A DNA stretch of 64,000 nucleotides from Hymenobacter lucidus. GTDB taxonomy: Bacteria; Bacteroidota; Bacteroidia; Cytophagales; Hymenobacteraceae. A program made the translations under genes and the position numbers. This document shows, piece by piece, positions 7,575 through 15,479 of the stretch. The stretch is taken from positions 62,001 through 126,000 of the forward strand of contig NZ_JAJADR010000007.1 of assembly GCF_020447265.1 (NCBI RefSeq). Reading direction: 5' to 3'. The number at the start of each line of letters is the position of its first letter. The first letter of the stretch is position 1. The notes under the pieces were generated by a model. The model searched no databases. It was not told the origin of the DNA and saw only the letters and a program-made list of their open reading frames with translations.

Positions 7575-8135
7575 TTAGTAGGCAATCTGGCAACGCTCTT
7601 GATGTAACAGATGCAACTCCTGTTGCACTGCTAAACCAGACAAAGCATTGTCGAATTCAGCCCGGCTACGCTCCCGGAATTCGCGTCGCTTAATCGATTC
7701 CAGAAAGCGCCGGGTGTCTTCGTGAGTCTCTAGGGTGAGGCCCGGCACCAGAGTGGGTTGGCCCAGGTCGTCCTTGGCTACCATCGTAAAGTAGGAGGTG
7801 TTGGTATGCTTCACAGTACCGCTCCTAACATCCTCGGCAATTACCTTGATGCCGACCAGTAGGGAAGTCTTACCCACATAGTTTACCGAGGCCAGCAACG
7901 ATACCAGCTCGCCCACTTCTACCGGCTGCAGAAAGTTGACCCCGTCTACACTCACCGTCACGCAGTAGGTGCCGGCGTGCTTAGAGGCCGCAGCGTAGGC
8001 TACCTTGTCCATGAGCGAGAGAAGAATGCCGCCGTGAATCTTGCCGCCGAAATTGGCGTAGGCCGGAATCATCAGCTCAGTGAGCGTGACCCGGGAATAT
8101 GACACCGGGCGAAAGTCTGGTTTGGGAAAACTCAT
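7575..8135 (-). CDS. Acyl-CoA thioesterase, hotdog fold
   Basis: Hydrolyses acyl-CoA to free acid and CoA. A single hotdog domain (about residues 10-130) shows NFGGKIHGGILLSLMDKVAY, the segment that carries the active-site region in YciA/BFIT-type thioesterases, and VSVDGVNFLQPV with its strand-turn. The C-terminal 55 residues form a charged helical extension. Substrate chain length cannot be read from sequence. Convergent with the HTH gene across the parS palindrome. Confidence 0.88.
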   Translation of the reverse strand: MSFPKPDFRPVSYSRVTLTELMIPAYANFGGKIHGGILLSLMDKVAYAAASKHAGTYCVTVSVDGVNFLQPVEVGELVSLLASVNYVGKTSLLVGIKVIAEDVRSGTVKHTNTSYFTMVAKDDLGQPTLVPGLTLETHEDTRRFLESIKRREFRERSRAEFDNALSGLAVQQELHLLHQERCQIAY

Positions 8136-8563
8136 AGGTAGAGTCTGGAGGAATAAGAGATGAAAGGGGATATGAATCAGCAGCGTGAAACTACTGCCTT
8201 AGTAGCTACGCCATCTGTTGCCGGCTCGGTGAATACAGCCAAGCCAGCACTAACACAAATATCAGAAAGTAGGCAGGGCAGCCTAGCAGCTGTAAGCCGG
8301 TCAAGACCTCACGCTTATAAAGTGCGTTGACGCTTCAACTTATGCTGCAGCTAGAATCTGGTCAGCCTCTAGCAACAAGTAGCAAGCTCACTTGCTGAAT
8401 ATTGTTAATAGAGTTGATAGCCTCATTTGGTAAGAGGCGGATTTGGTCTTGGAGGCAACAACAAAATAAGCTGAGAAAGTAAACCGGTGCTTGTGTGCTG
8501 GCCACGGAAATGCGGCGCACTGTTATTCAGCTCTGCAACAATCTTTGGATTTAGCGCTGGCCG
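8136..8563. other. 428-base intergenic region without a supported gene
   Basis: Lies between the thioesterase start and the dciA end. Two weak short frames exist: a 52-codon plus-strand frame from ATG 8172 and a 32-codon minus-strand frame (TTG at 8302-8304, stop at 8206-8208) that would encode one hydrophobic helix resembling the end of a membrane protein. Neither has a convincing start. No hairpin, RNA gene or DnaA-box pattern was noticed. Confidence 0.4.
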
Positions 8564-8881
8564 CTACAGGAACACAACCTCTTTAATCACCTGCTCACCT
8601 ACCTCCGCGTTGATCAGGTCCAGAACCTTAGTCTTAGCCATTACCAGCTCGTGCTTGAGCGGGGCCGAACTAAGCCGCACAAACAGCTTACCCTGGCTAA
8701 TATATACCTCCTGGGTTTTCAGTGCCACGGCCTTGCCCATGATTCGTTCCCAACTCGAAACCACCATCGTTTCATTGAGCTTGCCCTGCAGGCGGTAAGC
8801 CTTCAGCAAAGCCGTAATTCCCTCCTTCAAGGTGAGGACGTCGGCTTTGCGGGAATTTTCGGGCGAGTTATATTTTTTCAA
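8564..8881 (-). CDS. dciA: DciA-like / DUF721 protein
   Basis: Protein of 105 residues from a TTG start at 8881; there is no ATG before the conserved core. The VVSSWERIMGKAVALKTQEVYISQGKLFVRLSSAPLKHEL region is the typical DUF721 fold with its W-x-x-I-x-G signature. DciA helps load the replicative helicase DnaB in bacteria that lack DnaC. It lies 94 bases downstream of recF on the same strand, a common Bacteroidota arrangement. A TAnnTTTG-type promoter element lies at 8954-8961, so it may also have its own promoter. Confidence 0.85.
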   Translation of the reverse strand: MKKYNSPENSRKADVLTLKEGITALLKAYRLQGKLNETMVVSSWERIMGKAVALKTQEVYISQGKLFVRLSSAPLKHELVMAKTKVLDLINAEVGEQVIKEVVFL

Positions 8882-8953
8882 AACAAAGGGCCTATAATAC
8901 GCGCGAAAATACGGGCATCTGCCAGGCCCGAGGGCAGTGGATTGTGCTGGCTA

Positions 8954-8961
8954 CAAAGGTA
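8954..8961 (-). promoter_or_regulatory. -7 element TACCTTTG upstream of dciA
   Basis: On the minus strand these bases read TACCTTTG, an exact match to the Bacteroidota -7 consensus TAnnTTTG. It would start transcription about 65 bases before the dciA start and sits just beyond or overlapping the recF end. No clear -33 TTTG was identified. Confidence 0.45.
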
Positions 8962-8975
8962 CAGCAGAAGCTAGC

Positions 8976-10085
8976 CTAGAGCGGCGTCACCCGGCCATTT
9001 TCTACCCGGAAGCGGCTAATTTGCTCCGACAGATTAGCCAAGGCTTTATCGGTGCGCTCTAGGTGGGTATCGGTCAGAAACACCTGCCCGAAGGTCTGGT
9101 CGGCTACTAGCTGGAGCAGCCGGGTGATACGCTTCTCATCGAGCCGGTCGAAGATATCATCGAGCAGCAGAATGGGCTTGTGCTGCTTGCGGGTAGCGGC
9201 TATTTCAAATTGGGCCAGCTTGAGCGCAATGGCGTACGATTTTTGCTGGCCCTGTGAGCCGTAGCTTTTCACCGACACGCCATCCATCAAAAACACGAAG
9301 TCGTCTTTGTGTGGGCCTACGGTGGTGCGTTGCAGCGCCAAGTCCTTGCGCTCGAAGGTGCGTAGCAAATGGCCAAAGTCGGCATCAGGCAGCTGGCTCT
9401 TATATTCTAACGTTACCTGCTCCCGGCTGTCGGCCAGCTGCTGGTAGTGGCGCTGGAAGATAGGAGTGAAGTCGGCCAGGAACTGCTGGCGCAGTGCTAC
9501 CAACTGCGTGCCCACGGGAGCCAACTGCTCATCCAATACTAATAGGTAGTCGCGGTCGTAACCCTGCCGGTCGGCGGCTTGCTTGAGCAGGGCGTTGCGC
9601 TGGCGCAGGATGTGGTTGTAGGAAATGAGCAACTCCAGGTACTCGTGGCTGAGCTGCGAAATCAGGCTGTCGAAATAGCGCCGACGCTCCTCGCTGCCCT
9701 GCCGGATTAGGTCGGTATCGTAGGGCGAAATAAGCACTACGGGGAAGCGGCCAATGTGGTCGGAGATACGCTCGTAGGCCTGCTTGTTGTGAGTCACAGC
9801 TTTCTTCTGCCCGGCCCGCAAGCTGCACTGAATTGTCTCGCGCACATCATCGGGCGGAGTGCAAAACCGACCCTTCACCACGAAGAACTCCTCGCCCTGT
9901 TTTATGCTTTGGGCATCGGCGGTAGTGAAAGCACTCTTAGTTAACGCCAAGTAATGGATAGCATCGAGCAGATTGGTCTTGCCGCTGCCGTTGTCGCCGA
10001 TGAAGCAGTTGATGTGCGGCGAGAGCTGCAGGGTTGCTTCATCGTAGTTTTTAAAGAACAGCAGATGTAGGGTTTCAAGAATCAT
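8976..10085 (-). CDS. recF: DNA replication and repair protein RecF
   Basis: SMC-like ATPase that helps load RecA at single-strand gaps (RecFOR pathway). From ATG 10085 the protein is 369 residues: Walker A GDNGSGKTN at 30-38, the ABC-type signature SYGSQGQQKSYAIALKL near residue 290, and Walker B PILLLDDIFDRLD. Upstream in-frame codons to 10139 would add 18 unneeded residues and would overlap the divergent pdhA promoter, so the ATG at 10085 is preferred. It is followed by dciA. Only 65 bases separate it from pdhA on the other strand. Confidence 0.95.
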   Translation of the reverse strand: MILETLHLLFFKNYDEATLQLSPHINCFIGDNGSGKTNLLDAIHYLALTKSAFTTADAQSIKQGEEFFVVKGRFCTPPDDVRETIQCSLRAGQKKAVTHNKQAYERISDHIGRFPVVLISPYDTDLIRQGSEERRRYFDSLISQLSHEYLELLISYNHILRQRNALLKQAADRQGYDRDYLLVLDEQLAPVGTQLVALRQQFLADFTPIFQRHYQQLADSREQVTLEYKSQLPDADFGHLLRTFERKDLALQRTTVGPHKDDFVFLMDGVSVKSYGSQGQQKSYAIALKLAQFEIAATRKQHKPILLLDDIFDRLDEKRITRLLQLVADQTFGQVFLTDTHLERTDKALANLSEQISRFRVENGRVTPL

Positions 10086-10150
10086 TCGGGTTCGGAATTG
10101 CAATCCTTTTACGTACTTTCGCATCCCAAACGCGAACAACCGAGAGTACG

Positions 10151-11320
10151 ATGGCGGAGACGAAAGTAAAGGCTACCCCAAGCGCTTCCAATTCGGCGAA
10201 AAAATCGTCGAGCAAGAAGACTACCCCCCAAGCAGATGTTGCCACCAAAACGGTGAAGCAACCAGACCCGGTTTTGCCTCCGGCCAACGATGACGCGGAT
10301 GGCACAGCTCCCCGCGCTACGTCGCCCGGCAAGCCGCAATTTCCGAAGGAGACCTATCTGCAGTGGTACGAGCAGATGCAGCTCATGCGCAAGTTTGAGG
10401 ATAAGGCTGGTCAGCTCTACGGTCAACAGAAGATTAAGGGTTTCTGCCACCTCTACATCGGTCAGGAGGCCTGCGTAGCCGGAGCCGTATCGGCGCTGGA
10501 GAAAGGGGATAAGTGGATTACCGCTTACCGCGACCATGCCCACCCGTTGGCCCTGGGCACTTCGCCCAACGCCATCATGGCTGAGCTGTTTGCTAAAGCC
10601 ACCGGTTGCTCCAAAGGCAAAGGTGGCTCGATGCACATGTTCGATAAGGAAGTAAACTTCGTTGGCGGCCACGGCATCGTGGGCGGGCAGGTGCCCATGG
10701 GTGCCGGCCTGGCCTTTGCCGAGAAGTATAACAAGACCGGTAAGCTCTGCATCTGCTACATGGGCGACGGTGCCGTACGGCAGGGCGCTTTGCACGAGGC
10801 CTTCAACATGGCTATGCTGTGGAAGCTGCCCGTCATATTCGTCGTTGAAAACAACGGCTATGCTATGGGTACTTCGGTGCAGCGCACCTCGAACGTAACC
10901 GAGCTGTTCCACATCGGCCGCGGCTACGACATGCCATCGGAGCCCGTGAACGGGATGAACGTAGAGGACATCCACGACGCCGTAGCCCGTGCCGCCGAGC
11001 GTGCCCGTGCTGGTGAAGGCCCCACGTTCTTGGAGTTCAAAACCTACCGCTACAAAGGGCACTCGATGAGCGACCCGGCCAAGTACCGCACCAAGGAAGA
11101 GCTGGAAGACTACCGCTCACGCGACGCCATCGAACAGGTGCGCCACACCATCCTGACCCACAACATGGCAACGGAAGAAGAGCTGACCGTCATCGACGAG
11201 AAGATCAAGGCGCAGGTGCAGGAGTCGGTGGAGTTTGCCGAGAACTCGCCTTACCCCACCGCCGACGAGCTGTACAAAGACGTCTACGTGCAGCAGGACT
11301 ATCCTTACATCCGCGACTAA
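10151..11320 (+). CDS. pdhA: Pyruvate dehydrogenase E1 component, alpha subunit
   Basis: Alpha subunit of the thiamine-diphosphate enzyme that decarboxylates pyruvate and passes acetyl to the E2 lipoyl domain. The TPP-binding motif runs from GDGAVRQG (205-212) to VVENNGYAMG (231-240). GHSMSDPAKYR near 305 matches the regulatory/active-site loop of E1-alpha. The first 60 residues are an unusual Lys/Ser/Ala/Pro-rich disordered extension before the catalytic domain begins at KETYLQWYEQM. The beta subunit and E2 are not adjacent. A TACTTTCG element at 10114-10121 could be its promoter. Confidence 0.95.
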   Translation: MAETKVKATPSASNSAKKSSSKKTTPQADVATKTVKQPDPVLPPANDDADGTAPRATSPGKPQFPKETYLQWYEQMQLMRKFEDKAGQLYGQQKIKGFCHLYIGQEACVAGAVSALEKGDKWITAYRDHAHPLALGTSPNAIMAELFAKATGCSKGKGGSMHMFDKEVNFVGGHGIVGGQVPMGAGLAFAEKYNKTGKLCICYMGDGAVRQGALHEAFNMAMLWKLPVIFVVENNGYAMGTSVQRTSNVTELFHIGRGYDMPSEPVNGMNVEDIHDAVARAAERARAGEGPTFLEFKTYRYKGHSMSDPAKYRTKEELEDYRSRDAIEQVRHTILTHNMATEEELTVIDEKIKAQVQESVEFAENSPYPTADELYKDVYVQQDYPYIRD

Positions 11321-11371
11321 CCTTAGCGGAGTTTTACCCGGCTGTCCGGCCGACCTTTTGAAAGCCTAGTA

Positions 11372-12148
11372 ATGTCTAAGATTCCCTACACGCGCAATAG
11401 CCCGCAAAACCGTCCGCAGCAGTCACAGGTGCCCGCGGATCCGAACCAGCCTCTCGAAGGTGACTTGGTAACCGAGCATCCTTTGCTGGAAGACCCGGAT
11501 GCGCTGGCCGCCCGCCTCGCCAACACCGAGGATTTTCTGCGCCGGAAAAAGAGCATCCTGCTGGGCTTGTTGACGGTGGTAGTGCTGGCCGTAGTAGGAG
11601 CATTCGGATACTATACTTGGCGCCAGTCGCAGGACAAGAAAGCGCAGGCCGCCATGTTCCAGGCTGTGAACTACTGGGAAGCCGACTCGCTGAATAAGGC
11701 TATGAAAGGCGACGGACAATACGACGGCCTCGAAGCAGTTGCTTCGGAGTATGGTGGAACCAAGGCCGGCAACCTGGCTAACTTCTACGCTGGCGTGGGC
11801 GCTCTGAAGCAGGGCAAGTACCAAGCGGCTATCGACTACCTGGAAGACTTTAGCTCGGACGATCTGCTGGTGCAGGCCCGCGCTTACGCTCTGCTCGGCG
11901 ATGCCAATATGGAGCTCAACAAGTACAAAGAAGCCGCCGACCTGTATAACAAGGCAGCCAATTACAACGCCAACGAATTCTTCTCGCCCGGCTACCTGAT
12001 GAAGGAAGCCACGGCCCGCGAGATGAACAAGGACTACGACGGTGCCCTGAAGGCCTACGACAAAATCCTGACCGACTACCAGAACGCGCAGGAGGCCTCC
12101 GAAGCCAAGCAGTTCAAGGCCCGGGTTGAAGGCTTGGCCAGCAAATAA
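11372..12148 (+). CDS. Membrane-anchored tetratricopeptide-repeat protein
   Basis: Protein of 258 residues: a Pro/Gln-rich cytoplasmic N-terminus, one transmembrane helix at about 61-82, and a periplasmic region with several TPR-like helix pairs (LANFYAGVGALKQGKYQAAIDYLEDF, ARAYALLGDANMELNKYKEAADLY, MKEATAREMNKDYDGALKAYDKIL). The layout resembles YfgM-type proteins, which associate with the Sec translocon and periplasmic chaperones; that parallel is inference. It starts 51 bases after pdhA, so the two may be co-transcribed, and a hairpin follows. Confidence 0.82.
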   Translation: MSKIPYTRNSPQNRPQQSQVPADPNQPLEGDLVTEHPLLEDPDALAARLANTEDFLRRKKSILLGLLTVVVLAVVGAFGYYTWRQSQDKKAQAAMFQAVNYWEADSLNKAMKGDGQYDGLEAVASEYGGTKAGNLANFYAGVGALKQGKYQAAIDYLEDFSSDDLLVQARAYALLGDANMELNKYKEAADLYNKAANYNANEFFSPGYLMKEATAREMNKDYDGALKAYDKILTDYQNAQEASEAKQFKARVEGLASK

Positions 12149-12167
12149 GCCACCGAGTACCAAGATA

Positions 12168-12202
12168 AAAGCTGCGCTTTTCCGCAAGGAGGGCGCAGCT
12201 TT
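12168..12202 (+). terminator. Hairpin terminator before ribH
   Basis: A 10-bp perfect stem (AAAGCTGCGC / GCGCAGCTTT) with a 15-base loop, followed by GTTTTATAG. It separates the TPR gene from ribH. Confidence 0.75.
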
Positions 12203-12238
12203 GTTTTATAGCAAACCGACCACCCAACGAAGACCGTT

Positions 12239-12715
12239 ATGGCTACTTCCCTCAAAAATCTCAGCGACTACACCGCTACCACCTTTGTCGATATCTCCGA
12301 AAAGCGGTTTGGCATTGTGGTAGCCGAATGGAACCGCGAAATCACCGACGTGCTGGCCCAGGGCGCTTACGAGACGCTGGTGAAGCACGGTGCCAAAGAG
12401 GAAAACATCTACCGCAACTCGGTGCCAGGCAGCTTCGAACTCACGCTGGGCGCCCAGTTTCTGGCCCAGCACGAGGAAATCGACGCGGTGATTTGCTTAG
12501 GCGTTGTCATCAAGGGCGACACCAAGCATGATGACTACATCAACCACGCCGTAGCCAATGGCCTGACTAACGTCGGGCTGAAGTTCAATAAGCCCGTGAT
12601 TTTCGGGTTGGTAACCACCAATACTCTGGAGCAGGCCCAGGACCGGGCCGGCGGCAAGCACGGCAACAAAGGAGTGGAAGCCGCCGCCGCTGCTATCCAT
12701 ATGCTCGGCTTCTAA
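12239..12715 (+). CDS. ribH: 6,7-dimethyl-8-ribityllumazine synthase
   Basis: Penultimate step of riboflavin synthesis: joins 5-amino-6-ribitylamino-uracil with 3,4-dihydroxy-2-butanone-4-phosphate. At 158 residues it has normal family length. Conserved segments are NSVPGSFELTLGAQFLA, CLGVVIKGDTKHDDYI (with the catalytic His) and PVIFGLVTTNTLEQAQDRAGGKHGNKG. No FMN riboswitch-like structure was recognised upstream, and no other rib gene lies in the window. Confidence 0.96.
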   Translation: MATSLKNLSDYTATTFVDISEKRFGIVVAEWNREITDVLAQGAYETLVKHGAKEENIYRNSVPGSFELTLGAQFLAQHEEIDAVICLGVVIKGDTKHDDYINHAVANGLTNVGLKFNKPVIFGLVTTNTLEQAQDRAGGKHGNKGVEAAAAAIHMLGF

Positions 12716-12756
12716 GCCATCTACCAAGCTGGACTATAGCCAAAGAATATTCGTAG

Positions 12757-12789
12757 TTGGCTGATTATCGGACAAAAGCGTAGCTTTGC
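12757..12789 (+). promoter_or_regulatory. Promoter of the Bacteroidota type before the DksA-like gene
   Basis: TTGG at 12757-12760, a 20-base spacer and TAGCTTTG at 12781-12788 match the TTTG / TAnnTTTG pattern. The leader to the start codon at 12959 would be about 160 bases, unusually long for this window, and nothing else is encoded in it. Confidence 0.55.
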
Positions 12790-12958
12790 GGCCAAATAGC
12801 GCAGGCCAACGCTAAAACCGGAAACCCAGTCTCTGCGGGGCTGCGCAGCAAACTTATTTGAAAGGACTGCTGTTAAAAAGCCAAATATGCCGGGATTTTG
12901 CTACAGCCTTGCTTAGTAAAAACGTAATAGTCAAATAATTAACCTCTCCCTGAACCCC

Positions 12959-13342
12959 ATGAGTGAAGAAAACCTACGCTATTCCAGGGAAGAACTGGCT
13001 GAGTTTGCGGAAATCATCCAAGATAAACTCAACGCAGCCCGCAAGGAAGTAGCATTCATCAAAGAGACTCTGAGCCGCAAGAACGATTCAGGGACTGACA
13101 ACACGGCTTCCTCGGCTAAGGTACTGGAAGACGGTGCCGACACGGCCGAGAAGGAAAGCATGAACCAGTTGGCCTCCCGCCAGATGAAGTTCATCCAGCA
13201 GCTCGAAAACGCACTGGTACGCATCAAGAACGGTACGTACGGCGTGTGCATCGGCACTGGTAAGCTTATCCCCAAGGAGCGTCTGCGGGCCGTGCCCCAC
13301 ACCCAGCACTCCATCGAAGCCAAAATGGCGCGCCGCGACTAG
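12959..13342 (+). CDS. DksA/TraR-type protein with a degenerate zinc finger
   Basis: Protein of 127 residues: a coiled-coil region (about 1-90) and a C-terminal finger-like segment, GTYGVCIGTGKLIPKERLRAVPHTQHSIEAK. The spacing is that of the DksA zinc finger, but only one of the four Cys is left and two His occur where the second pair would be, so zinc binding is uncertain. DksA-type proteins bind the RNA polymerase secondary channel and modulate the ppGpp response. Length and position favour a stand-alone regulator. It precedes rluB by 170 bases. Confidence 0.85.
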   Translation: MSEENLRYSREELAEFAEIIQDKLNAARKEVAFIKETLSRKNDSGTDNTASSAKVLEDGADTAEKESMNQLASRQMKFIQQLENALVRIKNGTYGVCIGTGKLIPKERLRAVPHTQHSIEAKMARRD

Positions 13343-13512
13343 CCGCCCTTTTCCCGTTCCACTTCCTTGCCCGGACTTTCGGCAGGCGGCCTTCACCATC
13401 CGCGCCGCTGGTCCGGGCACTGTTTTCCGGGCTAGTCTGTTAGCCCACCAATTTTCCCTCCTGATTTATTTTCACCTCGTACCGTAGCGATACGGCACTT
13501 ATACTTGCAACC

Positions 13513-15354
13513 ATGGGCAAGAAGCATAACGACGACAACTCTGCCCGGCGCGGCCGCCCCGGCGACCGGCCAGCCGGTAATTTTGGCAACAGCAGCGGCC
13601 CCCGCAAATTCTCTTCCCGCCCCGGCGAAGGAGGATTTGGCGGCAACCGCTCCGGCAGCGAAGGCGTTGGCCGCAACTTTTCCTCCCGTCCTTCTTCCGA
13701 CCGGCCCAGCTCGGGTGGCGGCAACCGCTTCGGTGGCTCAGAAGGTGGCCCACGTAAATTCGGTAGCACCTCCGGCGGCTTTGGCCGCGGCGAAGCATCC
13801 GGCAACCGGGGCGGCTTCGGCGGCCCGCGCCGTGAAGGTGGCAGCGACGACCGTCGCTCCTTCGGCCGCGACAATGACCGCAACGCCCCGCGCCGCTTTG
13901 AAGGTCGCGAGGAGCGCCGGGATGAGCGCCCCGCCCAGCCTTATAATCCTAAGGCTAACTGGCCCGGCCAGCCGTACCGGCAGGAAGGCAAGCCCGCCGT
14001 GCCGCGGGGCGGCGCCGGGGAACGCAACCGCAAGTTCAACAAGGTAAACCCTAACCCCGTTGAGCCGCCCAAGTCCCGAGTGCCCGATGCTCCGGCCACA
14101 TTTGAGCGCGACCCCAATACCGGTCCCGACCGCGCTATCCGCCCGGCCCGTCCGTTCGATTTCCGCCAAGTGCCCGAAGGCTACAACCGCGAGGAAAAGC
14201 CCCGGACCGAGCGCCGCGAAGGCGACTTCGACCGCCGGGAAGAAGGCCAGCGCCCAGAGCGTCGCGAAGGCGGCTTCGGCCGCGACCGGGATGAGCGTCG
14301 GAGCACGCCTGACCGCCGCGAAAGTGGCTTTGGCAACCGCAGCTTCGGCGAGCGGCCCAGCTTTGGCAGCAAGCCTTATGGCGACAAGGGCAACACCCGC
14401 GGTGATGCCAAGCCGCGCGCTTTCGGCGACAAGCCGGCCTATGGTGACAAGCGTGAGGCGCGGCAGTATGGCGAGCGTCCTGAGCGGACGGAGCGCCCGG
14501 CCAAGCCAGCGTTTGATAACCGCGCCGACAAGCCCAAGCGGGGTGAAGTAGCCGGGGAAGCACCCGACTACAAAAGCCTGCGCCACTACGAGGAGGATAA
14601 AACCCGCGGCAACAAGCGCCGGCGGGTAGAAGACGACTCGCACGCCGACACCACGCGCCTGAACCGCTATATTGCCAACGCGGGCATTTGCTCCCGGCGG
14701 GAAGCCGACTCACTGATTGCCGCCGGCGAAATTAAAGTGAACGGTGAGGTGGTGACGGAAATGGGCTACCAGGTGCAGCCCACCGACACGGTGCAGTATG
14801 GCAAAACCAACCTAAAGCGGGAAAAGCATGTGTACGTGCTGCTCAATAAGCCCAAGGATTTCCTGACCACCACCGATGACCCCGAAGGCCGCCGCACGGT
14901 AATGGAGCTGGTAGCCTCGGCGTCGAAGGAGCGCATCTTCCCGGTGGGCCGCCTCGACCGTAACACGACGGGCCTGTTGCTATTTACCAACGATGGGGAA
15001 GTGGCGCAGAAACTGTCGCACCCGTCGCACAAGAATAAAAAGATCTATCAGGTTGAGCTAAACCAGCCGCTGACGGAAGAGCACCTCGGCCAGATTGCTG
15101 CTGGTGTGGAGCTGGAAGATGGCAAAGCCGACGTGGACGACGTAGCCGTGGTAGCTGGCAACCCGCACTTTGTGGGTATCGAGCTGCACCTGGGCCGGAA
15201 CCGCATCGTGCGCCGTATTTTCGAGCACTTGGGCTACGACGTCGTTTCGCTGGACCGGGTACAGTACGCGGGCCTGACCAAAAAGGACCTGCCCCGCGGC
15301 AAATGGCGCTTCCTGACCGAGAAAGAGGTGATTCGCCTCAAGTATTTCCTGTAA
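13513..15354 (+). CDS. rluB: 23S rRNA pseudouridine synthase (RluB/RsuA family) with a 375-residue disordered extension
   Basis: The C-terminal 235 residues are a normal RsuA/RluB enzyme: S4 RNA-binding domain (about 380-440, TRLNRYIANAGICSRREAD) and a pseudouridine synthase domain with catalytic Asp482 in GRLDRNTTG and LGRNRIVRRIFEHLGYDV. The first 375 or so residues are low-complexity, rich in Arg, Gly, Asp, Phe and Ser, with repeated FG, RRE and ERP units and no fold. Many Bacteroidota members carry some extension, but this one is longer than the enzyme. A TATACTTG element at 13500-13507 ends 5 bases before the ATG, so a leaderless transcript is possible. Confidence 0.93.
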   Translation: MGKKHNDDNSARRGRPGDRPAGNFGNSSGPRKFSSRPGEGGFGGNRSGSEGVGRNFSSRPSSDRPSSGGGNRFGGSEGGPRKFGSTSGGFGRGEASGNRGGFGGPRREGGSDDRRSFGRDNDRNAPRRFEGREERRDERPAQPYNPKANWPGQPYRQEGKPAVPRGGAGERNRKFNKVNPNPVEPPKSRVPDAPATFERDPNTGPDRAIRPARPFDFRQVPEGYNREEKPRTERREGDFDRREEGQRPERREGGFGRDRDERRSTPDRRESGFGNRSFGERPSFGSKPYGDKGNTRGDAKPRAFGDKPAYGDKREARQYGERPERTERPAKPAFDNRADKPKRGEVAGEAPDYKSLRHYEEDKTRGNKRRRVEDDSHADTTRLNRYIANAGICSRREADSLIAAGEIKVNGEVVTEMGYQVQPTDTVQYGKTNLKREKHVYVLLNKPKDFLTTTDDPEGRRTVMELVASASKERIFPVGRLDRNTTGLLLFTNDGEVAQKLSHPSHKNKKIYQVELNQPLTEEHLGQIAAGVELEDGKADVDDVAVVAGNPHFVGIELHLGRNRIVRRIFEHLGYDVVSLDRVQYAGLTKKDLPRGKWRFLTEKEVIRLKYFL

Positions 15355-15366
15355 CCAAGCAACCTG

Positions 15367-15398
15367 CAGGCTGGCTGTTGACTCATACAGCCAGCCTG
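15367..15398 (+). terminator. Hairpin terminator after rluB
   Basis: A 12-bp perfect stem (CAGGCTGGCTGT / ACAGCCAGCCTG) with an 8-base loop, followed by TTTGTCTTAC. It separates rluB from the coaX operon. Confidence 0.8.
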
Positions 15399-15479
15399 TT
15401 TGTCTTACTACTGCTTACAGAAGCGGTAGGTAAGTCCGCTGGCAGCCCCACTGCTTCCAGAACTCACTTTTATCAGTCC

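Noticed and set aside
12203-12238. Possible FMN riboswitch before ribH
   Set aside because: The gap is only 36 bases after a terminator hairpin, too short for an FMN riboswitch, and no conserved core was seen.
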